Of a stretch of 64,000 nucleotides of DNA, positions 25,769 through 33,959 are shown piece after piece. Below the pieces are notes generated by a model, which did no database searches, had not been told where the DNA came from, and saw only the letters and a list, made by a program, of their open reading frames with translations. Made by a program: the position numbers and the translations under genes. Every line of letters starts with the position of its first letter. Positions within the stretch are counted from its first letter, which is position 1. The DNA is from Flavivirga algicola (GTDB taxonomy: Bacteria > Bacteroidota > Bacteroidia > Flavobacteriales > Flavobacteriaceae). The stretch lies in contig NZ_JABBHF010000004.1 of NCBI RefSeq assembly GCF_012910715.1, positions 124,001 through 188,000 on the forward strand, in the 5' to 3' direction.

Positions 25769-26551
25769 TTAAAAGTCTTTCTTTTTTGACTTTATTACAA
25801 TTAGCAATACAGGTAAAATAACCCAAATAGTTAGCATTATAAAAGATATAGTGAGCCCAAAACCAGTTCCAAAAAACTTTTTAAATACCGCACCTGTATA
25901 TCCTAATAATGCCGAAATATCCAGTTTTAATAAAATAAGTGTTCGGGATAAATCTATAGGGTTTAACATGGTACCTACTAAAGATAGTTTGTCTAGTGGG
26001 TAATCTTCAAATAGTATGAGGGACATTAAAAATAAACCATCGTAAATAATGGCAAGAAAGAGCCAAAGTAAAATGGCGTATCCAAAACCTTTAATCTTGT
26101 TTTCATTTATTAGTGCAATATTAAAAGCTAATGCCGTAAAAATTAGTGTTAAAAATGTCCCTGTAATAAGCAGTAAGGAGAAATCCCAAATAGCATTCGA
26201 TTTGAATAATCCATAGAAAATAAATGGTATACCTAAACCTAAAATTAAGCTCATAGATAGTGAAATAGCGACACCTAAATATTGTCCCAAAAAAATAGAT
26301 GAACGCTTTAAAGGTTGTGCTAACAATAGCTCTGTAAATTCTTTGGAATTATAATAGTACATGACACCAAAAATAGTGCCTATTAGTGGGACTAGTACGA
26401 TAATAACATTCATTAGAGTAATGACAGCTTTCGATAAATCATTATTAAGAAATAATAAAACAATGCTAAGTAACAGATAAAAAGCAAAATATACATAACT
26501 CCAACGGCTGCGCATCAAATCGAAAAAACTGTATTTTAGTATTTTAAGCAT
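25769..26551 (-). CDS. nosY: NosY, ABC transporter permease for NosZ maturation
   Basis: 260 residues with six membrane helices and a short basic C-terminus (KSKKKDF). It is an ABC-2-type permease: N-terminal helix, then YYNSKEFTELLLAQPLKRSSIFLGQYLG, the cytoplasmic coupling-helix region typical of NosY/ABC-2. With NosF and NosD it forms the complex that helps assemble the Cu-S centre CuZ in NosZ. The start overlaps the nosF stop by 8 bp, so translation is coupled. Confidence 0.92.
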   Translation of the reverse strand: MLKILKYSFFDLMRSRWSYVYFAFYLLLSIVLLFLNNDLSKAVITLMNVIIVLVPLIGTIFGVMYYYNSKEFTELLLAQPLKRSSIFLGQYLGVAISLSMSLILGLGIPFIFYGLFKSNAIWDFSLLLITGTFLTLIFTALAFNIALINENKIKGFGYAILLWLFLAIIYDGLFLMSLILFEDYPLDKLSLVGTMLNPIDLSRTLILLKLDISALLGYTGAVFKKFFGTGFGLTISFIMLTIWVILPVLLIVIKSKKKDF

Positions 26552-27251
26552 AATTCTCTGTTAAAATGGATGCGATGGCATGTTCAAAATCTGGCTGCTT
26601 TGTTTTGTTCTTTAATTTTGAAATAGATCCTCTAAAGTGGATCTGTCCTTCTAAAAGAAATACGATTTCATCTGAAACCTCTTCAACAAAACTCATAATA
26701 TGTGAGGTAATTAAGATGGTTTTTCCTTTTGCTTTTTCTTTCTGAATTAAATCCTTTAATCGGATGAGCGAAATAGGGTCTAAACCTGTAGTTGGCTCAT
26801 CCATAATGATTAAAGGGCTATCAAACATAAAGGTTAAAACTAGATTTACTTTTTGTTTGGTGCCGCCAGAAAGGGTTCCTAATTTTTTGTCTAAAAAAGG
26901 CTCCAATGTAAAAAGTTCGATTAAATGCCGGTCCTCATTGGTGTCTCCACGTAAGTCTTTTATCATTTTAATAAGCTCTTTAACTTTTAAGTTGTTAGGG
27001 AAATTGGCAATTTGTGGTAAATAGTCTATTTTATGTCTGTAACCAGAGTTGTTTTTAATGTTTTCTCCAAGTACACTAATGCTTCCTTTATTTGGAATAA
27101 CCATGCCTAAAATAGACTTAACAAGCGTAGTTTTTCCAGAGCCATTTGGCCCAAGGATGGTAACAATCCCGCCTTCTGTTATGTTTAAGTTAACACCACT
27201 TAAGACACTATTCTTATTGAATTTTTTATGTAAATTTTCAATGCTTACCAT
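26544..27251 (-). CDS. nosF: NosF, ABC transporter ATPase for NosZ maturation
   Basis: 235 residues. Walker A GPNGSGKTT (residues 34-42), Q-loop YLPQIANFP, signature LSGGTKQK, Walker B PLIIMDEPTTGLD, and the switch His in TSHIMS. All catalytic residues are intact. It powers NosY and couples to NosD in copper-centre assembly of N2O reductase. It overlaps nosD by 7 bp and nosY by 8 bp. Confidence 0.95.
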   Translation of the reverse strand: MVSIENLHKKFNKNSVLSGVNLNITEGGIVTILGPNGSGKTTLVKSILGMVIPNKGSISVLGENIKNNSGYRHKIDYLPQIANFPNNLKVKELIKMIKDLRGDTNEDRHLIELFTLEPFLDKKLGTLSGGTKQKVNLVLTFMFDSPLIIMDEPTTGLDPISLIRLKDLIQKEKAKGKTILITSHIMSFVEEVSDEIVFLLEGQIHFRGSISKLKNKTKQPDFEHAIASILTENYA

Positions 27252-28480
27252 GTTGCCTTTTTTATTAATGGGTTGTTGTCTAATAAATTGTCGGGCGTAA
27301 AAACTGGCGAGACTTTTTCAGAAAAGTCAATAATATCAATAAATAGGCTGCGTAGTAGGATAATTGTTTCTGGAGTTCTATTTACAATGTAGGAGAATAG
27401 TTTTACAGGTCTATATGGCACATCACCAATACCATCTTTATCTAAATCGTAACCTGTATAACTGGTCCAATAATTTTTATCAAATACATTGTCATTTACC
27501 TTGCTATTATATGAGATATCGAAAGAATTGTATAGGAAGTTGTTTTCTATGAAACTGTTTGTATAACAAGCACCACGAACTTTAATTGCCCATCCGTTAT
27601 TAATAAAATTATTGTTTTTGTAAACAATACGGTTTGAGCCTTCAATGTTAATACCGATAGTGTTTTCTTCAAAAGTATTTCCCGTAATTTCTGCATCATT
27701 TATTTCTTTTAAAAGCATACCATAGGATGCTGTTCCCCAGTTTTCTTTAAAAATATTATCTAACATTTTTATTTTTTTTGAAAACATCACTGCGACGCCT
27801 GCACCATTTTTTTCAAAGGTATTATCTTGGTATATGTCGTTATTAGAAAACATAAAATGTAAACCGTATCGTAGGTTTTCTGTGCTCACATTATTTTTAA
27901 TCAAACAATCATCGGAGAATTCTAAATAAATACCATCACGAACGTGTTGTACAAAATTATGTTCAATTTCGATATTATGACTGTACCATAGTTGAATGCC
28001 GTTTCCAGAATTATATTCTTCAATGGCATCTCCTATAATCTTGTTGTGAAGCACTTTTCCGTCACGCGATTTTTCCAGATAAATTCCAAAAAAGAGTTTT
28101 TCCAAAACTAAATTTTGAATCACAAAGTTTTTGCTTCTTTTTACTCGAATAGCAGCATAATCCTCAGTATAACTAGTTCCCACATTTATAATGAATAAAC
28201 CATCAATAGTCACATTATCTGCAGTAACAGTTATAATTTCACCTTTTAATTCACCATCGATTACAGGATAGTTTTTACCAATAATGGTTAATGGTTTGTC
28301 AACCACAATATTGTACTCTTTATAAGTGCCTTTCTTAATCAAAATGGTGTCAAAATCTTTTGCTGTAGAAATGGCTTTTTTTAAGGTGGAAATAGCGCAT
28401 GTGTTACAAATCTCAATATTTTGAGCATATGTAGGGTAGGCCATTAAAATGGCAATAAAAAAAAGCCATAAGTTTTTCAT
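27245..28480 (-). CDS. nosD: NosD, periplasmic copper-processing beta-helix protein
   Basis: 411 residues; signal peptide ending TYAQ, then right-handed parallel beta-helix repeats (many NNxF/NxxxxN turns such as NTFEKNGAGVAVMFS and ENTIGINIEGSNRIVYKNN). The C-terminus has NYWTSYTGYDLDKDGIGDVPYRPV, a hallmark of NosD/carbohydrate-binding-like (CASH) proteins. NosD sits on NosFY and transfers copper/sulfide to apo-NosZ. It follows nosL by 4 bp. Confidence 0.94.
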   Translation of the reverse strand: MKNLWLFFIAILMAYPTYAQNIEICNTCAISTLKKAISTAKDFDTILIKKGTYKEYNIVVDKPLTIIGKNYPVIDGELKGEIITVTADNVTIDGLFIINVGTSYTEDYAAIRVKRSKNFVIQNLVLEKLFFGIYLEKSRDGKVLHNKIIGDAIEEYNSGNGIQLWYSHNIEIEHNFVQHVRDGIYLEFSDDCLIKNNVSTENLRYGLHFMFSNNDIYQDNTFEKNGAGVAVMFSKKIKMLDNIFKENWGTASYGMLLKEINDAEITGNTFEENTIGINIEGSNRIVYKNNNFINNGWAIKVRGACYTNSFIENNFLYNSFDISYNSKVNDNVFDKNYWTSYTGYDLDKDGIGDVPYRPVKLFSYIVNRTPETIILLRSLFIDIIDFSEKVSPVFTPDNLLDNNPLIKKATW

Positions 28481-28484
28481 AATA

Positions 28485-28925
28485 TTAGCCTTTAAAGTGT
28501 GCTAATAATTCGTTCCAATTGTATAGTGTTCCACCTTTTTCTTCCTGGATTTTTTTGGCGTCTTCTTCTGTTTTAAAAGCAGATAAGAATGCACCCATCG
28601 GACTAGGGATATTTTCGCTTATTAAGAATGTGGCTTGTGTAGCATCTATTAAAGCTTCTGGTGTTTTATAATCATTTGATAAATAGAGTTGTATCTTAGA
28701 TGAGTCAAACTCTTTCATAAAATTGATCATGCATTCTGTAGCATCGAATTTATACACCTTGCCTTTTTTTGTAACAATTTCGGCAGCGTGAACTTTGTCT
28801 ACAATTGTCATTTTGCAAAAATGGCAACCATCACTTCCATAATCGATGGCCTGTGGTTTTACATTACAGCTAAAGCAAAACAGCAGCAATAATATTATTG
28901 TTGAATAGTATTTTAGTGTTTTCAT
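28485..28925 (-). CDS. nosL: NosL, copper chaperone lipoprotein
   Basis: 146 residues; lipobox CFSC with Cys20, then GSDGCHFCKMTI (Cys34, Cys37, Met39), the NosL copper-binding motif, and FDATECMINF. NosL delivers Cu(I) to the NosDFY-NosZ assembly machine at the membrane. The length is slightly short but normal for Bacteroidota. It lies 30 bp after the membrane accessory gene and 4 bp before nosD. Confidence 0.93.
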   Translation of the reverse strand: MKTLKYYSTIILLLLFCFSCNVKPQAIDYGSDGCHFCKMTIVDKVHAAEIVTKKGKVYKFDATECMINFMKEFDSSKIQLYLSNDYKTPEALIDATQATFLISENIPSPMGAFLSAFKTEEDAKKIQEEKGGTLYNWNELLAHFKG

Positions 28926-28955
28926 GTTTTAGTGTTTTTAGTTTTTGAGTATGTC

Positions 28956-29555
28956 TTACATAGTCACTGGTTTTTTATTGTTTTTCTTTCCAGTTAAGTA
29001 GGCTGTAAAAGAAGCAATGATTCCAAGCCCTAAGAAAAGTGCTCCTAATCTTGGGTAAGAATGTGCTCTAAAATTTAAAATGTCTTTACTCCCAAATAAA
29101 GGAGGTTGGAAACCCATAACACTACCATCCGGATTAGTAAATTTCATAATGGCCTTGGGGTCTAAATCATGACCATAGTCGTGTTCCCATAGATAGAAAT
29201 CATAAAGCCCAGCACTACTTAAAACAATCATTAAAACAAACCAAAATAAGAACCATTTGTGGTTCCCTTTAAAGGCAATAATTAAACCTATAAGCGTTGT
29301 AATAATAATTCCTATAGGAAATATTTTAAACTCAGGAATAGCTTCTGGAATGTATTTCATGCCTACATAATGGTTCATTAAATTGATGTTTTTAATATCG
29401 TGCGGGTGTACATCAGAAAAATCATTAATATGAATATACATGCCCAGTGGAATAGGGTATTGTGGTGCTTCCAGCGTTATTTTCCAAAGCGGGAAAAAGA
29501 ATAGTCCCAATGGCAATAATGAAGCAATAAGCATAATGACATTTGATCTTTTCAT
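28956..29555 (-). CDS. Nos-cluster membrane protein of unknown function
   Basis: 199 residues from ATG 29555 (MKRSNVIMLIAS); an upstream in-frame ATG at 29573 is possible. About four membrane helices: residues 5-25, 86-101, 108-126 and 175-192. A large non-cytoplasmic loop between helices 1 and 2 has HINDFSDVHPHDIKNINLMNHYVGM (His/Met rich), and another has LWEHDYGHDLDPKAIMKF. Proteins like this recur between nosZ and nosL in clade II clusters of Bacteroidota (recalled). The His/Met-rich loops point to copper, but no function is proven. Confidence 0.8.
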   Translation of the reverse strand: MKRSNVIMLIASLLPLGLFFFPLWKITLEAPQYPIPLGMYIHINDFSDVHPHDIKNINLMNHYVGMKYIPEAIPEFKIFPIGIIITTLIGLIIAFKGNHKWFLFWFVLMIVLSSAGLYDFYLWEHDYGHDLDPKAIMKFTNPDGSVMGFQPPLFGSKDILNFRAHSYPRLGALFLGLGIIASFTAYLTGKKNNKKPVTM

Positions 29556-29597
29556 CTGTAGAACATTTAGCAATTGATATCGTAGTGTTTAAAAAGA

Positions 29598-29629
29598 AAG
29601 GCGAGAGCGAAATGATTAACCCTCGCCTT
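29598..29629 (-). terminator. Hairpin between nosZ and the downstream nos genes
   Basis: An 8-bp stem AAGGCGAG / CTCGCCTT with a 16-nt loop, followed on the minus strand by a T-rich run. It lies about 45 bp after the nosZ stop and could be a partial terminator that makes nosZ mRNA more abundant than nosLDFY mRNA. Confidence 0.55.
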
Positions 29630-29672
29630 AAATAGGGAAATAAACACTAAAACAAAATTCCCCTAATTCCAA

Positions 29673-31640
29673 TTATTCTATATCCTCTCCAAGTGACCAT
29701 TTTAATGGGGTATTGGAATTTGCTGGAGATACGCGAACGTATCCTTGCATTTCTTGGTGTAATGCCGAACAGAAGTCTGTACAATAAAAAGGCCATACGC
29801 CTATTTGTTTAGGTTCCCATAAGAAAGTCTCGGTCTGTCCTGGCATGATTAGTAATTCTGAGGTATTGGCTCCAATCATACTTACTCCATGAGGAACATC
29901 GTAATCTTGTTCTAAATTTGTTATATGGAAATATACTTTGTCACCTACTTTGATACCTTCAATATTGTCTGGTGCAAAGTGACTACGTATCGTGGTCATG
30001 TAAACATGAACCGTTTTGCCATCTCTTACAACTTTCGCATCTGCTTCGTTTAAAGTAGCATAAGGATGTTTGTTATCTTCTAATTTGAAGAGTTTTTTAG
30101 AACGTGGTTTTACTAGATCAGCAGGACAACCAGCAGCATAATGAGGTTCGCCAACAGTTGGAAAATCTAATAACAGTTCCATTTTCTCTCCAGAGATATC
30201 GTAGAGTTGAGCCGATTGTGTCACTTCTGGTCCAGTGGGTAAATAACGGTCTTTGGTAATTTTATTCATAGCCACTACATATTTACCAAACGGCTTTTGA
30301 GAATTTCCTCCAGGAATCATTAAGTGACCAACGGAGTAGTAGCAAGGTTGTCTGTCTACAACTTCCCAGGTCCCTAATTTCCATTTTACAACTTCAGAAG
30401 AAATAAAGAAAGTTGTATAGGCATTCCCTTTGCCATCAAATTCGGTATGTAAAGGTCCTAAACCTGGTTGCTCTACAACCCCAGCTAATACATCTTCAAA
30501 ATTTAAAATAGGAATACCATAAGCATCACCAGCCACTTTATTATTTTCGATAGCATTCAACATTTTGGTAAAAGAATGTACGGTTAAATTGGCAGATAAT
30601 TTTCCGTTCCCTACTATGTATTCTCCTGTTGGATCTACATCACAGCCATGTGGTGATTTTGGTGTTGGTAAAAAATAAACGGCTCCAGGGACATCTAAAG
30701 GGTTTACAATACGTACTTCTTTTTTCATAGTTGAAGTAGCAGAATGTGTTGCTTCATCATACACATTATGTGCATAATTTGCTGGCATCATGGTACCGCC
30801 ACCATTATTTACATATTCTTCAATTTTTTTCCAGTTAACAGCGGCGATAAAATCTTTGTCATTTTGAGACGCATTTACTTCCATAAGCGTACTTGCTTCT
30901 TCTGTGTTATAGGTAGTAAAGAAGAACCAACCATGAGATTTTCCACGGCCAGGGTGAGATAAATCATAGTCAAAACCAGGCATTATTAATTGAAATTTAA
31001 TATCCATATGCCCATGTTCGGGGTCTATAGATATAAAAGAGAGTGATCCTTTAAAGTTACCTTTATAGTCTTTTATAGGCATGTCTTTTTGAGGGATTGG
31101 TACAGAGAATCGTGTTCCAGCAACAACATATTCTGAATTTTCAGTTACAAAAGAAGAACTATGGTTACCAGCGCTGTTGGGGACCTCAATAATTTCTGTA
31201 GTTTCAAAAGTAGACAAGTCTATTTTTGCAATACGAGGGGTGTTATTTCCATTAATAAACACCCAACGCCCGTCTACAACACCATTTGTTTGGGAAATAT
31301 CTGGGTGGTGAGCATCATCCCATGGTACAAAACCATGTGATGTATTTAGCATAGGCTTAGTTTCTTCATTGTATCCATAGGCCTTCTCGGCATCTTGAGA
31401 GAATACGGGAATGACTTTAAATAAACGCCCAGAAGGCAAACCATAAACAGAAAGTTGTCCACTAAAACCACCAGATATAAAGGCGTAGAATTCGTCATGT
31501 TCTCCAGGAGCAACATAAACTTTTTCTGCTGCACTACTCGAAAGTGCTCCAGAATTAGATTTTGATGATGCATTATCACAGCTTGTAAATGCTACAAGAA
31601 CACTTAATAATACAAGAGTTGATTTTAAAATATTCTTCAT
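29673..31640 (-). CDS. nosZ: Nitrous-oxide reductase, clade II, lipoprotein form
   Basis: 655 residues; reduces N2O to N2 as the last step of denitrification. The N-terminal seven-blade propeller carries CuZ histidines (DDAHHPD, GNHSS, SHGW, SPHGCDV, PLHTEF, EPHYAAG-type motifs). The C-terminal cupredoxin domain holds the CuA site: His in DVPHGVSM, then Cys620-x3-Cys624-x3-His628-x2-Met631. There is no twin-arginine motif; instead a Sec lipoprotein signal with lipobox FTSC (Cys21). Absence of Tat, nosR and nosX marks clade II (atypical) NosZ. Electron donor is probably the cytochrome c encoded two genes upstream. Confidence 0.97.
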   Translation of the reverse strand: MKNILKSTLVLLSVLVAFTSCDNASSKSNSGALSSSAAEKVYVAPGEHDEFYAFISGGFSGQLSVYGLPSGRLFKVIPVFSQDAEKAYGYNEETKPMLNTSHGFVPWDDAHHPDISQTNGVVDGRWVFINGNNTPRIAKIDLSTFETTEIIEVPNSAGNHSSSFVTENSEYVVAGTRFSVPIPQKDMPIKDYKGNFKGSLSFISIDPEHGHMDIKFQLIMPGFDYDLSHPGRGKSHGWFFFTTYNTEEASTLMEVNASQNDKDFIAAVNWKKIEEYVNNGGGTMMPANYAHNVYDEATHSATSTMKKEVRIVNPLDVPGAVYFLPTPKSPHGCDVDPTGEYIVGNGKLSANLTVHSFTKMLNAIENNKVAGDAYGIPILNFEDVLAGVVEQPGLGPLHTEFDGKGNAYTTFFISSEVVKWKLGTWEVVDRQPCYYSVGHLMIPGGNSQKPFGKYVVAMNKITKDRYLPTGPEVTQSAQLYDISGEKMELLLDFPTVGEPHYAAGCPADLVKPRSKKLFKLEDNKHPYATLNEADAKVVRDGKTVHVYMTTIRSHFAPDNIEGIKVGDKVYFHITNLEQDYDVPHGVSMIGANTSELLIMPGQTETFLWEPKQIGVWPFYCTDFCSALHQEMQGYVRVSPANSNTPLKWSLGEDIE

Positions 31641-31698
31641 TGTCTTATAAATTTAGTTAGCGTTTTTTAATTGAAAAGGGTTCTGGAAATCCTTTTAT

Positions 31699-32271
31699 TT
31701 ATTCCGCAGGAGGTAATAATACTTTATCAATAACATGTACAATACCATTACCTGCTGGTACACTTGCGATAATTTTTGCGCCACCTATTAGTGGTTCTCC
31801 ATCTACAACTTCTACTTTAACATAACCGTTGTTAGCTTGTCCTAATTTCTTGAATTTTTTGAGAAAATCTTTTGAATAGTTTCCTGGTGTTACGTGGTAT
31901 TTTAAAATATTGGCTAAAGCGTCTTTGTTTTCTGGCTTCAACAAATTTTCTACTGTGCCTTCAGGTAAGGCGTCGAACGCCTCGTTTGTTGGAGCAAATA
32001 CCATTAATGGCCCAGCGTTTACTAAAGCATTTTCCAATTCTGCTGCCTGAACAGCTGCGACTAAAGTTGTATGGTCTTTAGAGCCAATGGCTATGTGCAA
32101 AACTGTAGGTTTTCCTTCATCATCCTTAATAAACGCTTGCCCAGATTTTTTTTCTGGAGATGTTACCTCTTCAGGTTTTGTACTTGTTGGAACTTCTTTG
32201 TTTTCGTTTTTACAAGCTGTGAATGTTACAACGCACAGCAACATGAGAATAATCTGCTTTAATGTTTTCAT
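31699..32271 (-). CDS. Fasciclin-domain lipoprotein
   Basis: 190 residues from ATG 32271, giving a lipoprotein signal (lipobox FTAC, Cys about 20); an upstream ATG at 32307 would mask it. A Thr/Pro/Lys/Glu-rich linker leads to one FAS1 domain with TLVAAVQAAELENAL, LMVFAPTNEAFDALPEGTV (H1 motif) and NGIVHVIDKVLLPP (H2 motif). FAS1 domains mediate adhesion or protein contacts. It lies between the cytochrome c gene and nosZ, on the same strand, so a role in holding the electron-transfer partners at the envelope is possible (inference). Confidence 0.88.
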   Translation of the reverse strand: MKTLKQIILMLLCVVTFTACKNENKEVPTSTKPEEVTSPEKKSGQAFIKDDEGKPTVLHIAIGSKDHTTLVAAVQAAELENALVNAGPLMVFAPTNEAFDALPEGTVENLLKPENKDALANILKYHVTPGNYSKDFLKKFKKLGQANNGYVKVEVVDGEPLIGGAKIIASVPAGNGIVHVIDKVLLPPAE

Positions 32272-32389
32272 CGGTTTGTATTTAGTGTTAGTTAGTAACC
32301 AAATCAACCTGCTGGTTGGCAGGTATAATTCGTATACAAAATATTTCAGGATATGCCGAAATTTTCAATGATGCTTATTTCATTACAAT

Positions 32390-32893
32390 TTATTTTAATG
32401 TTCTAAAATATTCTAATACTGCTCTGGCATCTTCTTCAGATAAATTTTGATTTGCCATAGGAGAACCATTAAATTCAATAAGCAATGCTTTTGCTAATGG
32501 ATCTTTTTGTACCATTTCATCTGGATTCAAGATCATATTCATGACCCATTCAGGGGAACGTCTAGTCAAAATATTTTTTGGTGATGGTCCAATGAATTTT
32601 TTATCTGTTCTGTGACAAGCCGTACACATTTTCTTGAATACATCGGCTCCTTGAGTTGCCATAGTTTGATCGACTTCGGAAGGCAGGCTGATAGACGAGA
32701 TAGGACCAATGCCTTTATTCTCTAAATCTACTTTTTTTGAAGCCGGTACAGTCGATTCAACTTTTTTTGCTTTTTGTTCTGTAGGTGCCTTTTTTTCATA
32801 AGAGAAACCTGCTTTCTTTTTTTCTTCCTTGCCTCCACAACTTATTAGAAGAGGTACAAGTAATACTATGGCTATGTTTAGTGCTTTTTTCAT
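32390..32893 (-). CDS. c-type cytochrome lipoprotein, likely NosZ electron donor
   Basis: 167 residues; lipobox LISC (Cys19), a Lys/Glu-rich linker (21-60), then a mono-heme cytochrome c domain: CTACH (Cys90-His94) and axial Met146 in GSPMANQNLS. Its C-terminal helix EEDARAVLEYFRTL is typical. The lipid anchor would keep it near lipoprotein NosZ. It is the first gene of the nos run, behind an FNR/DNR-like box 54 bp upstream. Donor function is inferred from position. Confidence 0.9.
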   Translation of the reverse strand: MKKALNIAIVLLVPLLISCGGKEEKKKAGFSYEKKAPTEQKAKKVESTVPASKKVDLENKGIGPISSISLPSEVDQTMATQGADVFKKMCTACHRTDKKFIGPSPKNILTRRSPEWVMNMILNPDEMVQKDPLAKALLIEFNGSPMANQNLSEEDARAVLEYFRTLK

Positions 32894-32942
32894 AATTGAT
32901 TTTGGTTTAACATCACAAATTTAATACCCTGCACATCAATAA

Positions 32943-32962
32943 AATATGATAAAAATCATATT
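32943..32962. promoter_or_regulatory. FNR/DNR-type box in nos/Rrf2 divergent promoter region
   Basis: The dyad AATATGAT-AAAA-ATCATATT contains TGAT-N4-ATCA (32947-32958). It lies between the divergent cytochrome c gene (start 32893) and the Rrf2 gene (start 33015), so it may control both. Same half-sites as the box at 25322. Confidence 0.65.
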
Positions 32963-33014
32963 CAAGACAAAAACATCCTTTTTATATTTGTTCTAGATTT
33001 ACTATATTTTAAAA

Positions 33015-33446
33015 ATGTTATCGAACTCATCAAAATATGCCATTAAGGCGGTATTATTTTTAGCTTTAAATAGCAACGAAAAAAATAAGGTTATGGTTAA
33101 GGATATTTCTCAACCTATAAATGTACCCCAAGCTTATATTGCCAAATTGTTGCAAGCACTGGTTAAGGAAAAAATAATATCCTCTACTAGAGGACCAAAG
33201 GGAGGTTTTTATTTGGATGAAATAAATTTAAACCATTCTATAATGAATATTGTAAATGTTATAGACGGTGAAAAAAAATTAAATTCTTGTATGATGAGTT
33301 TGAAAAAATGTAATGAAGAAAAACCTTGTCCATTACATAACATATTAAGCCCATCAAGGAGTAACATATTAAATAATTTAAAGTCTAAAACCATTAAAGA
33401 TGTAATTAAGGAAGTTAAATTAGGAAATGCTTTTCTTCCACTTTGA
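33015..33446 (+). CDS. Rrf2-family transcriptional regulator next to nos cluster
   Basis: 143 residues. Winged helix with MVKDISQPINVPQAYIAKLLQ and STRGPKGGFYL; the Fe-S type cysteines are Cys92, Cys99 and Cys105 (C-x6-C-x5-CP), same spacing as the other Rrf2 protein here. It is divergent from the nos run and shares the promoter region holding an FNR-type dyad. It probably senses NO or Fe-S status and tunes nos expression (inference). The two Rrf2 proteins are clearly different in sequence, so they are not a recent duplication. Confidence 0.9.
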   Translation: MLSNSSKYAIKAVLFLALNSNEKNKVMVKDISQPINVPQAYIAKLLQALVKEKIISSTRGPKGGFYLDEINLNHSIMNIVNVIDGEKKLNSCMMSLKKCNEEKPCPLHNILSPSRSNILNNLKSKTIKDVIKEVKLGNAFLPL

Positions 33447-33693
33447 AGTTACAGCATAATCTATCACAAAAGGGATCCCAAGGGACTATATAAATACTTT
33501 TGCTTATCTCAAAAGTAATGTTTCCATTTCTGTAATTGGATTTAAGAAATAAAGCTGGAGATGGAGACCAATAATTGTCGTCAGGAACATTCAGGTTAGT
33601 ATTATAGAGCCTATCAACATTAAGTTGTTCGAAATTCGGCCGACAATTGTAATTCATTAATAACGATGAGTAATCTACCTCTAAAACTGACAT
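33415..33693 (-). CDS. Doubtful small ORF, unknown
   Basis: A 92-residue open frame that overlaps the 3' end of the Rrf2 gene by 32 bp. Part of it reads like a real beta-rich protein (NYWSPSPALFLKSNYRNG, FEISKSIYIVPWDPF), but there is no recognisable family and no signal peptide. It may be a remnant of a larger gene. Alternative: chance frame. Confidence 0.3.
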   Translation of the reverse strand: MSVLEVDYSSLLMNYNCRPNFEQLNVDRLYNTNLNVPDDNYWSPSPALFLKSNYRNGNITFEISKSIYIVPWDPFCDRLCCNFKVEEKHFLI

Positions 33694-33959
33694 AACTCCA
33701 AAAAAATAGTTAGCTCTTGCTTACACCAATAAATAATTTAAACCAAAAACAATAAGGATCATTAAAGTTATTTTTTTATTAATGCTGAGAAATGTCTTCA
33801 TTAAAATTAGAAATCATTAAAAAATTAACAGGTTATAATAATATATTCATTAAAAGCATGCTGTGCACTTATAAATGTAGTCAAAGAAACATCTAATTTT
33901 GGCAAAAGTTGTATTTTTGGTGAATATTTTGACTAACCTACACGGGATTAAAAATAACA
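33447..33959. other. Intergenic region before sucA
   Basis: About 510 bp. Apart from the doubtful minus-strand ORF ending at 33693, I see only AT-rich DNA and, near its end, a TATTTTTG promoter box for sucA. It may be a site of gene loss. Confidence 0.5.
33912..33919 (+). promoter_or_regulatory. Candidate sucA -7 element TATTTTTG
   Basis: Exact TAnnTTTG match 40 bp before the sucA start codon; upstream TTTG-like sequence is present but spacing is not ideal. Confidence 0.45.

Noticed and set aside
32071-32371. Plus-strand frames over the fasciclin gene start
   Set aside because: Cys/Phe-rich antisense translation of a lipoprotein signal and linker; not protein-like.
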